20,133 nt of DNA from Saccharofermentans sp. (GTDB lineage Bacteria; Bacillota_A; Clostridia; Saccharofermentanales; Saccharofermentanaceae), in the NCBI GenBank assembly GCA_024692105.1, contig JAILMZ010000053.1, positions 1-20,133 of the forward strand, given 5' to 3'. Made by a program: the position numbers and the translations under genes. Below are positions 1 to 6,509 of this stretch, piece by piece. The first letter of the stretch is position 1, and each line of letters starts with the position of its first letter. The notes beneath the pieces are model-generated. The model was given only the letters and a program-made list of their open reading frames with translations, did no database searches and was not told the origin of the DNA.

Positions 1-171
1 TTCGAGTTCGATGAAGTTGTCAGAGGAATGCTCGAGCGCCATGAAATTCACATAGGCGACAATAGATGATGCTATCAGGAGCACGGTAACTACTATGGAT
101 ACAAAGAGCATCGTATGGGAATAGGTCTTCAGTGAGAGCCCTTTCTCCTTGATCTTCCTTATAACCGACAT
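1..171 (-). CDS. N-terminus of a membrane signalling protein (partial)
   Basis: A reading frame open to the left edge encodes 57 residues beginning MSVIRKIKEKGLSLKTYS. A basic cytoplasmic start is followed by one strong membrane helix at about residues 21-42, then a polar stretch (EHSSDNFIELE) that would start an extracytoplasmic sensor domain. The start is supported by GGAGG at 181-185, nine bases upstream. The pattern of a short basic N-terminus, a helix and then a helical polar stretch resembles the N-termini of clostridial sensor proteins such as GGDEF/EAL proteins, histidine kinases and chemoreceptors. That resemblance is from general knowledge, and the output domain lies outside the window, so the class cannot be decided here. 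The gene is divergent from the one at 366. Confidence 0.7.
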   Translation of the reverse strand, partial: MSVIRKIKEKGLSLKTYSHTMLFVSIVVTVLLIASSIVAYVNFMALEHSSDNFIELE

Positions 172-365
172 TAACTACTGCCTCCGCTTAAACTACTCTA
201 AAACTACCCTAACGAAGTTAAATATAGCACAAACAGATTATCATTCTATAAATAAACCGATAACGAAATGTGCCGTTTATATATATCTTACGGATAATCT
301 TGCGGTAAAAACAAAACAGTATAAAATATTGTTGATATTTTTTGTGGAGAATTAGGGGATTCATT
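172..365. promoter_or_regulatory. AT-rich divergent intergenic region
   Basis: This gap of 194 bases separates two divergent genes and is strongly AT-rich. For the rightward gene a candidate promoter is TTGCGG at 300-305 and TAAAAT at 322-327 with a 16-base spacer. For the leftward gene TATATT (221-226, minus strand) is a weak -10 candidate. The decamer AAACCGATAA at 254-263 recurs exactly at 2661-2670 in front of another gene. Reading frames across this gap look random. Confidence 0.35.
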
Positions 366-869
366 ATGAGCAGATTCTATGATGCCAAGAAGAACAAAGA
401 CCGCAACTCAACCCTGACGGGTCTGATGATCACGTCGGGGGTAATCCTGGCCATCCTGGTCATCATTGGCGCAATCGGTGTCTCGGAAGGCGAACCGCAT
501 ATGGTAGTTGTAGCCGTCATCGTGGGACTCATTGCCCTTGCCGAGCTGATATCCATGATCTGGATCAGGAAGATGCTGGAGCGCGTCACCAGGTATGAGA
601 TGATATTCGAAGAGGATCACGACGGTGTCATCACTTTCGCGCGTCTGCACGAGATGACGGGCATACCGGAAGACAGGATCAGGAAAGACATGACAGGGCC
701 TCAAAAGCACAGATTCAGTAACATGCGCATCGAAGGCGACAAGATCATCATCGGCACGGAAGAAGACTTCGAAGAGATCATCTGCCCGACATGCGGTGCG
801 AAAAACACGGTCAGGGCAGGAAGCTCCGACAAGTGCAATAACTGCGGATCTTATCTCAGGAGAGCATAA
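366..869 (+). CDS. Small membrane protein with C-terminal zinc ribbon
   Basis: The gene encodes 167 residues. Two membrane helices (about 17-38 and 46-67) are joined by a short loop. A soluble, presumably cytoplasmic, region (about 70-138) could be a small winged-helix-like domain, because it shows an E-x-x-D-G-V-I-T start and a helix-strand pattern. It ends in a zinc ribbon with CPTCGA at 140-145 and CNNCGS at 157-162 (Cys140/143/157/160). I chose the ATG at 366 over the in-frame ATG at 342 because AGGGG at 354-358 sits seven bases before it, and the intervening codons read MWRIRGFI without a ribosome site. The next gene starts two bases after the stop and has the same architecture, so the two are probably co-transcribed paralogues. 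I do not recognise a named family. Metal binding is inferred from the cysteines, and the function is unknown. Confidence 0.8.
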   Translation: MSRFYDAKKNKDRNSTLTGLMITSGVILAILVIIGAIGVSEGEPHMVVVAVIVGLIALAELISMIWIRKMLERVTRYEMIFEEDHDGVITFARLHEMTGIPEDRIRKDMTGPQKHRFSNMRIEGDKIIIGTEEDFEEIICPTCGAKNTVRAGSSDKCNNCGSYLRRA

Positions 870-871
870 CA

Positions 872-1405
872 ATGTACAAGAATATATCCAAATTCAAGAC
901 AAGCCGTATCGCAGCTGCTATAAGCCTGATAATCGGCATACCGCTGTGTCTTATATCAACGCTCGGCGTACTTGCGATACTAGGTTCGGGCGACACCGCA
1001 GAATACATCGTCCTGCCGATACTGGTGGACATCTGTGCGGTCATCATGATCATCTCAGGTATAAGCACACTCCGTATTATGGGCGCTGCTTCCTATACTG
1101 CATGGGCACTCGAAAAGGATACTGACGGCGTTATATCAATGGATACCATCCCCTCGCGCAAGGGCAAGAAGAAGGGGTCATCCTATGAGCGTTTGATCTT
1201 AAAGGCCCTGGCAAAGGGATATCTGATGAAGGTCGCTTACGATTCAAATTCAAGGAACTTCGAACTGACCGACAGAGTGACGGACAAGGAAGATTACGCC
1301 AAACGTTTCGTAGGCATCAACTGCCCGAACTGTGGAGCGCCCCTGAAGATCAGAGAGGGCGGAAGCCTTGTATGTCCTACTTGCGGATCTGAGGTAAAAG
1401 CTTAA
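872..1405 (+). CDS. Small membrane protein with zinc ribbon, paralogue of the preceding gene
   Basis: The gene encodes 177 residues with the same plan as its upstream neighbour. Two membrane helices (about 13-38 and 44-68) precede a soluble region (72-148) whose opening, EKDTDGVIS, matches EEDHDGVIT in the neighbour. A zinc ribbon follows with CPNCGA at 151-156 and CPTCGS at 168-173 (Cys151/154/168/171). A ribosome site AGGAGAG at 858-864 lies inside the end of the previous gene, seven bases before ATG. The two-base gap and shared architecture suggest an operon and perhaps a heteromeric membrane complex. Its stop codon overlaps the stop of the convergent GGDEF gene by four bases. No function can be named. 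Confidence 0.8.
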   Translation: MYKNISKFKTSRIAAAISLIIGIPLCLISTLGVLAILGSGDTAEYIVLPILVDICAVIMIISGISTLRIMGAASYTAWALEKDTDGVISMDTIPSRKGKKKGSSYERLILKALAKGYLMKVAYDSNSRNFELTDRVTDKEDYAKRFVGINCPNCGAPLKIREGGSLVCPTCGSEVKA

Positions 1406-2577
1406 GATTGAGCCGACGGCTCCGGGTTCCTGTTATGTCTTCTGTCGTGCATGGAGTAGTATTCGCGTTTCGCGGAGTACATGAGAGCATCGATGTCCTT
1501 AAGAACGCTGTCCATGTTATCCGTGCGGGGATCGAATACCTTGCCGCCTATGGCTGCAGAGAGTTTGTAGGGCTTGCCTGAAGACTCATTGTAAGCATCC
1601 AGCCCTGCGTGGATGCGAGCCTCATACTCACTGATATCGACATTCTGGAACTTGGGCATGATGACGATGAATTCATCGCCTGCAAACCTTATCACTACGC
1701 CCTCGGCGCGGATAGTGTCCGCAAGTATGGTTGCGAATGCGACCAGGGCTTCATCGCCTTCCTCATGGGAATAGTTATCGTTGATCGCCTTGAAGTCGTT
1801 AAGATCGAGCATCAGGGCAGCGATCTTGAGATTCTTCCTGCGGAAACGTTTCCTGAGGATCTTGTCGAGCTCATAACGGTTGTACACACCCGTGAGCTTG
1901 TCGATGTAGATACACTCGTTCTGAAGCGAGATCGTAATTGCCGCGAACGCTACCGTAAAGCTGATGGGAAGCAGCGAGATGCCGTAGATCTGCATCTGGA
2001 CGGCATTGCCGATAAGGATCGGCAGGAGGAAGCCGACAACGGGGAAGTAGCGCAGGGAAGGATTCTTGATCTTGTTGATGAAGTAGTACGCATAGCCGTA
2101 GAAGATCAGGCCGAATCCTACCAGGACGAACATCAGATAAAATGTACCTCTGTAGTATGAATTCTTCTCATCGATACCGAATACGATCGGAACGAAGAAA
2201 TTGATTATGAGCATCGATGCTTCAATGATGATAAGGCTCCAGAAGATGATGATGTGCCAGCCTTTGGCCTGGCGGTCGATGTGCTTGATGATGAGATAGA
2301 TGATGCCTATGCCGACGATCAGGTTGTACAGGTACAGATAGGTGTTGCCCACCATCAGTATCCAATAGTACACGGGACCTTCCATGCCGTCACAGGCGAA
2401 AACATAGATGTCTGCTATACAGTTGAAGATGGATACGACGAGGAGGCTTGCGATGATGCGGCTCTCTTCTTTACGCGCAGGGAGATTCCAGCCTCGCGAA
2501 GCCAGGATGCTGACGAGAATGGCAATTCCGACCAAGTCGGTAACATATACGGCCTGTAAGTTGATAACATCGCCCAT
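1402..2577 (-). CDS. Multi-TM diguanylate cyclase-like protein (AGDEF)
   Basis: The gene encodes 391 residues. The N-terminal half (about 8-215) holds six to seven hydrophobic helices and looks like a membrane sensor module. The GGDEF domain follows, opening with DKLTGVYNR at 226-234, then LDLNDFKAINDNYSH at 258-271 (metal and substrate region), and the active loop RFAGDEF at 297-303. This domain makes c-di-GMP from two GTP. The first Gly of GGDEF is Ala; AGDEF variants are known to be active in some proteins, so activity is plausible but unproved. The product-inhibition I-site (RxxD, nine residues before the loop) reads RAEG at 290-293, so its Asp is missing and feedback inhibition may be weak. 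The C-terminal tail is polar. The ribosome site is weak (CAGGT about eight bases before ATG). No EAL domain is present. Confidence 0.9.
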   Translation of the reverse strand: MGDVINLQAVYVTDLVGIAILVSILASRGWNLPARKEESRIIASLLVVSIFNCIADIYVFACDGMEGPVYYWILMVGNTYLYLYNLIVGIGIIYLIIKHIDRQAKGWHIIIFWSLIIIEASMLIINFFVPIVFGIDEKNSYYRGTFYLMFVLVGFGLIFYGYAYYFINKIKNPSLRYFPVVGFLLPILIGNAVQMQIYGISLLPISFTVAFAAITISLQNECIYIDKLTGVYNRYELDKILRKRFRRKNLKIAALMLDLNDFKAINDNYSHEEGDEALVAFATILADTIRAEGVVIRFAGDEFIVIMPKFQNVDISEYEARIHAGLDAYNESSGKPYKLSAAIGGKVFDPRTDNMDSVLKDIDALMYSAKREYYSMHDRRHNRNPEPSAQS

Positions 2578-2660
2578 GGTCTTTACCTGTATAAAATGCC
2601 GCCTGTTACATGTTTTTATTTTATCGTATGGTTTTTAAACTGAATTTCCTTGATGTAAAC

Positions 2661-2721
2661 AAACCGATAATAAAGCATTAGGGTACGGTAAATAGTTATT
2701 CTTAGGATAAAAAGGTATAAT
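2661..2721 (+). promoter_or_regulatory. Candidate promoter region and shared AAACCGATAA motif
   Basis: A perfect TATAAT at 2716-2721 lies 33 bases before the start at 2755, at a sensible distance, but no good -35 is seen at 16-18 bases upstream (TAGTTA at 2693-2698). The decamer AAACCGATAA at 2661-2670 is identical to one at 254-263. The lack of a -35 may mean an activator or an alternative sigma factor is used. Confidence 0.4.
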
Positions 2722-2754
2722 GATATTTGGGATAAGCATATAGGGGGATAGATA

Positions 2755-3933
2755 ATGCGTTATTACGAAGATACCAAGTACTATCATTTCAGTACGAACC
2801 CGGCGACGGACAGCGAGGAGAAATCCATAATCCTTGAAGAGCATCTCGAGTATGCTAGAGATTTCATGAGTTCGTCTTTCAGGCCGGCAGACAACACCAA
2901 GGACAACATCATCAAATACAGCGCCATAGCGGTATTTGTCATAGCGGTCATACTGATGATCACCTTCTCGATGAACGGCATGGTCGGATATGGGGTGTAT
3001 ACTTTCGGAGGATTGTTTGTCCTTCTCGGGATACTGTCGCTGGTACCAGCCAAGCCTGCCATGAACATGGACCTTCCCGGCAAAGCACAGCTGCCGAAAG
3101 GGGTGGCCGGTACCATCATGATCCTGCTCGGCCTGGCGGTAATAGTACCCGCGGTAATCGCACCTGTGGTCGGTTTTACCAAGGCGGCCGTAGGCGGCGG
3201 AGCGGCCGCTTTCGTGCTCGTGGGACTCTTCTTTGTCGTATACACGTGCATCGGGATCGCAAGGCATTCCAAGGCATCGCAGGAGACCGTAAATGCGACG
3301 TGCATCGGATACATCAAGATGATCGATGGTTCAGACAGCAAGACAAGCCATGCGCACAACCTGGTGGTTACAGGCACCCCGGTCTACGAGTACTACTACA
3401 ACGGACAGACGTACAAGGCGTTCCAGGAAGACGATATCAGGACGGGAAGGCTGTCGCCTGAAGTAGGCGAGACGGTCGAGGTCGGCATCATGCCCGACGA
3501 CCCGTATGCGATCTTCTACCGTAAGAACACAGGCGCGAAAGTATTCGCCTTCGTCATGTCGTTTCTTGCCATAGCTGCCGGCATCGGCCTTTTCTGCTTC
3601 CTGCCGAATGTCTCGGAAAAGAACGGTTTCGCGGTGAACACCATGGGCGGCCAGGTCATGCTTGCCAAGGCGGAGATAGATGACAAGACGATCGAAGGAT
3701 ACATTGGCACGGACGAGTTCACGATCGAGTATGTGACCGTTACTTCCGTGGAAGGCAATTACGTCTATCTGTCGAACGATACCAAACGCAAAGTCTCCAA
3801 AGATGACAAAGACAGGTATCACGAAGGCACCGCAGTATATCTGGTGCTTCCGGAAGACGGAGGCTCGGGCATGCTCATAATCGCGGACGAATGGGAATAT
3901 ACGGGAAGTCACGAAGTAATCGGACTGGAATAA
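2755..3933 (+). CDS. DUF3592-like polytopic membrane protein
   Basis: The gene encodes 392 residues. A polar N-terminal stretch (1-50) is followed by hydrophobic helices at about 52-71, 78-97, 118-137 and 148-168. A soluble domain (about 172-257) contains PVYEYYYNGQTYKA (209-222) and later VEVGIMPDDPYAIFYRK (241-257). This matches the pattern of DUF3592 domains (a beta-rich segment with P-V-x-E-Y-x-x-x-G-x-x-Y and a closing V-x-V-x-Y-D-P-x-x-P) that usually sit next to a membrane helix. Here a fifth helix follows at about 262-283, then a charged C-terminal domain of about 110 residues that may fold as a small beta barrel. The function of DUF3592 is not known. The ribosome site AGGGGG at 2742-2747 is seven bases from ATG. 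The next gene begins nine bases after the stop. Confidence 0.75.
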   Translation: MRYYEDTKYYHFSTNPATDSEEKSIILEEHLEYARDFMSSSFRPADNTKDNIIKYSAIAVFVIAVILMITFSMNGMVGYGVYTFGGLFVLLGILSLVPAKPAMNMDLPGKAQLPKGVAGTIMILLGLAVIVPAVIAPVVGFTKAAVGGGAAAFVLVGLFFVVYTCIGIARHSKASQETVNATCIGYIKMIDGSDSKTSHAHNLVVTGTPVYEYYYNGQTYKAFQEDDIRTGRLSPEVGETVEVGIMPDDPYAIFYRKNTGAKVFAFVMSFLAIAAGIGLFCFLPNVSEKNGFAVNTMGGQVMLAKAEIDDKTIEGYIGTDEFTIEYVTVTSVEGNYVYLSNDTKRKVSKDDKDRYHEGTAVYLVLPEDGGSGMLIIADEWEYTGSHEVIGLE

Positions 3934-3942
3934 GGGGAATCT

Positions 3943-4548
3943 ATGAATAAGACACGCAACACACCTTTCATGCTGATATCGAAGATCGTTCTCTTCGTAT
4001 GTCTGGCGAGTATGTATTACATGCAGGCCAATGTCGCCTTGCCGCTCTACGACGTTTTCCATCAGACAAACATCGGAGGGCAGCTCGATGTTAATTTTGT
4101 GCTTGAGATACTCGTTGTTACGGTCTGCATAGGCCTTGCAGCCTTCATCCTCGGCATCATCGGAGGCGCGATGAGGGAAGCCAAGCCGTATGTCGTGCTC
4201 ACGATCGTTATCAAGATCCTCATGATCCCATTCTTCGGGATCAACATCTATCTGTGGCTTCTTGTCATGAGCGGCATGCTCAATCCGTTCCTTTTGTTCG
4301 GAATTCCTGCCATGGCAGGAATCGGCGTCGTGCTCACATACGTCTACATGCTCATGACGAGCCTGCCGGACATCATCTACACGATAATCTTCCTGATAAA
4401 GAACAGACAGCGCCCGAACGTCTTCATCGTGGTCGGAATCATTGCCATGTTCTTCTTCGTGCTGGATGTCGTGGGTGCAATCCTTCTGAATGTCGGATAT
4501 AAGAAACTCGCCAAGGCGAGGGCAGAGGCTGAAGTTCAGGCAGGATAA
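3943..4548 (+). CDS. Polytopic membrane protein of unknown function
   Basis: The gene encodes 201 residues, mostly membrane. Hydrophobic helices lie at about 8-28, 51-75, 83-107, 117-150 (long, possibly two) and 158-185. The protein ends in a charged tail rich in Lys, Ala and Glu. No catalytic or binding motif is evident. Conserved-looking features are PFFGINIYLW (96-105) in the third helix and short loops between the helices. It starts nine bases after the DUF3592-like gene, with AGGGGA just upstream of ATG, so the two are very likely co-translated from one transcript. Similar short polytopic proteins of unknown function are common in Clostridia. I cannot assign a family. Confidence 0.7.
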   Translation: MNKTRNTPFMLISKIVLFVCLASMYYMQANVALPLYDVFHQTNIGGQLDVNFVLEILVVTVCIGLAAFILGIIGGAMREAKPYVVLTIVIKILMIPFFGINIYLWLLVMSGMLNPFLLFGIPAMAGIGVVLTYVYMLMTSLPDIIYTIIFLIKNRQRPNVFIVVGIIAMFFFVLDVVGAILLNVGYKKLAKARAEAEVQAG

Positions 4549-4576
4549 ACATAGGTCGGTTCTTATTTGACAATGA

Positions 4577-4582
4577 TATAAT
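4577..4582 (+). promoter_or_regulatory. Candidate -10 element
   Basis: TATAAT stands 21 bases before the ATG at 4604. A perfect TTGACA at 4567-4572 is only four bases upstream, so the two hexamers cannot form one ordinary promoter. Transcription from here would leave a leader of about 15 bases, just enough for the GGAGGGG ribosome site at 4590-4596. The S41 gene could have its own promoter or be read through from the genes before it. Confidence 0.25.
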
Positions 4583-4603
4583 ACTCGCCGGAGGGGTTAT
4601 ATT

Positions 4604-6298
4604 ATGGCAAAAGAACGCAGACCTAAAGCAAGACTCACCGCGAAACAAAGACTGATAGTTGTCCTGGTGCCGGTAACGGTAGTGCTCATCGTGGCAGCGC
4701 TGTTGGCACCGCTGGCATACTTCTGGGGCACATACTTTTATATGACGACGGACACAGGCTATAACCTTGTGGACACTACGCTTACCACGGAGCAGAAACT
4801 TGCCGATCTCGATTATATGTACGATGTGGTGTGCCTGCAGAACCCGAACAAAGAAATGTTCGAAGAGGCATACGGGATATCTTATGACGACATATATAAC
4901 AGGTACCGTGATCTGGTCATCGATACCGAGACCGAGTTTCAGTTCTTCTCGGTAATGTCCAGTTTCCTGATGCTCCTTCCGGGAGCTCATAACGGCATGC
5001 AGCTTCCTGATTACGATCACGCAGCCGATTCGTTCGTGCTGACGGAGATATATGCATCGCAGGAGATGAAGGACTATCAGTTCTCCTGGAAAGAGGACTT
5101 CCGCGATGACGTCGAGTCGTACCTGCAGTACAACCTGATCGGTTTCGCTTACATTGACGGGACATATGTGGGCAGAGGCGTCGAGAGCGGCCTGCTCAAG
5201 AATGTTATAACTGATTACTGTGACTGCATCCTGCTATCTGTCGACGGACAGGATCCCGTGGATCTGTGTTTCGAATACATGCAGCGCAATAAGCCGAACT
5301 ACGACGGCTGCAACGATTGTTTCTACCGCAAGACATTGTTCTTCAACGACGGCATCGGAATAGAGCACACGCTTGAGATATTGATGCCCGACGGGACGAT
5401 CGAGACTGTGACGGTATACGAGGATCCTGCCTTGGAGATCGCCTGCGCGGACGGTGTCTCAAGGTACCCAGAGCTTTTTGATCTTGATAACGATGCCGGT
5501 GACAGTGCGGCGGTGACCGATCCTGAAGACGAGAATTATGTTCCGCAGACATATACGATAGAGAAGGATCCCGACAGGAAGGTGGTCTATGTATACAGCA
5601 CGGCTTGCAGCAGTTCGGAAGGCGATCTGCTTTCGGCGGATCTGGAAGAAGCCATAGATGAGATCGATGCCGATACGGTCATCTTTGATTTCCGTTGGAA
5701 CCACGGAGGCGTAACTTCCTTTGTCAATGAGCAGGTGCTTCCGGTCGTGTTCAGTTCGGACCTGAAGTATACTGCCGAGGTCGTCGGAGGCAAGTGCGAT
5801 TTTACGAAGAACTATTACTGCAACCCATACTATGTGTTCTATATTGGAAGGCCGCTCAGGACAGACAGCGAGAACTTTTACTACACCGAGAATTTCGATG
5901 TTGAAGGCAAGGCGGCCAAAGACCTTAAGATATATCTGCTGACGTCGGAATCGACGTTTTCTTCCGGCGATCTTATGACATATCTTTGCAAGCAATACGA
6001 CAATGCCGTGGTCGTCGGCAATAACAGCGGCGGCGAGGGTATCTGCGGAAGCCCGTTCAACTGCTACCTGCCAGAGAGCAGATTCATGTTTGTATACACT
6101 GCCACCATGAATGTCGACGCACTGGAGGATACTTATCTCGGTACGGCACCGGATGTCTATATTCCGTTTACGGTGGATGAATACCTGCTGAAGAATGAAC
6201 TCAAGGCACAGGGACTGGATACCAACACCTATGAAGTCCGCCAACAGTATGACCAGACGCTTCTATATGTACTCGAACAGATAGACGGGGCGGCGTAG
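4604..6298 (+). CDS. Membrane-anchored S41-family (tail-specific-like) peptidase
   Basis: The gene encodes 564 residues. A basic N-terminus and one helix (about 17-41) anchor it with the rest outside the cell. The C-terminal half carries S41 hallmarks: DTVIFDFRWNHGG (357-369), with the D-x-R-x-N-x-G-G signature; IYLLTSESTFSSGDLMTYL (443-461), where the nucleophilic serine should be Ser453 or Ser454; and VVVGNNSGGEG (469-479). In CtpA-type enzymes the position near GGEG normally holds the general-base Lys of TxGKG; here it is Glu. The protein therefore looks like the tricorn/IRBP-like branch of S41, or an inactive relative. His129 in LLPGAHNGM may correspond to the N-terminal His of that branch. 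No clear PDZ domain is seen. Several Cys pairs (206/208, 236/239) occur in the middle region. The ribosome site GGAGGGG is about eight bases from ATG. Confidence 0.8.
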   Translation: MAKERRPKARLTAKQRLIVVLVPVTVVLIVAALLAPLAYFWGTYFYMTTDTGYNLVDTTLTTEQKLADLDYMYDVVCLQNPNKEMFEEAYGISYDDIYNRYRDLVIDTETEFQFFSVMSSFLMLLPGAHNGMQLPDYDHAADSFVLTEIYASQEMKDYQFSWKEDFRDDVESYLQYNLIGFAYIDGTYVGRGVESGLLKNVITDYCDCILLSVDGQDPVDLCFEYMQRNKPNYDGCNDCFYRKTLFFNDGIGIEHTLEILMPDGTIETVTVYEDPALEIACADGVSRYPELFDLDNDAGDSAAVTDPEDENYVPQTYTIEKDPDRKVVYVYSTACSSSEGDLLSADLEEAIDEIDADTVIFDFRWNHGGVTSFVNEQVLPVVFSSDLKYTAEVVGGKCDFTKNYYCNPYYVFYIGRPLRTDSENFYYTENFDVEGKAAKDLKIYLLTSESTFSSGDLMTYLCKQYDNAVVVGNNSGGEGICGSPFNCYLPESRFMFVYTATMNVDALEDTYLGTAPDVYIPFTVDEYLLKNELKAQGLDTNTYEVRQQYDQTLLYVLEQIDGAA

Positions 6299-6391
6299 AG
6301 ACTGTCAGACCTTCTTTACCATAAAGAATTCATCCGCATAACTGCCGTCGTCGTACTTGACGGCCGCGGGTATCCTTCCGGTCTCTTCCAT
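6299..6391 (-). pseudogene. Possible remnant of a protein C-terminus
   Basis: On the minus strand, from 6391 to a TGA at 6305-6307, there are 28 codons (beginning MEETGRIPAA and ending EFFMVKKV). They read like the end of a real protein, with codon choice like neighbouring genes. Upstream, past 6400, the same frame becomes AT-rich and low-complexity, and no ribosome site precedes the ATG at 6391. This suggests either a decayed gene whose 5' part was lost or a chance reading frame. No family is recognised. Confidence 0.25.
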
Positions 6392-6445
6392 GGGCGGTCT
6401 ATATTTCAAATAATATAAATATCTTACAAGTAATTTCTTTACGCG

Positions 6446-6504
6446 TGTTATATAATATTTTTGTTGAGGGAGTTTGCAGCGAATTGAGAGATTCGCAGGG
6501 GGTG
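6446..6504 (+). promoter_or_regulatory. Candidate promoter and ribosome site of the leucine-rich repeat gene
   Basis: An AT-rich stretch holds TATAAT at 6451-6456, overlapping a TG-n-TATATA extended -10 form at 6446-6454. No good -35 is seen 17 bases upstream. The ribosome site AGGGGGTG at 6497-6504 lies five bases before ATG at 6510 and sets the start there, rather than at the in-frame ATG at 6474. Confidence 0.4.
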
Positions 6505-6509
6505 TCTGT

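Noticed and set aside
172..365. Possible c-di-GMP riboswitch before signalling genes
   Set aside because: None of the conserved GEMM core sequences or a matching fold could be seen here or in the other gaps (2578-2754, 13859-14026, 18139-18466).
4567..4582. TTGACA and TATAAT as one promoter
   Set aside because: The hexamers are only four bases apart, far below the 16-18 needed.
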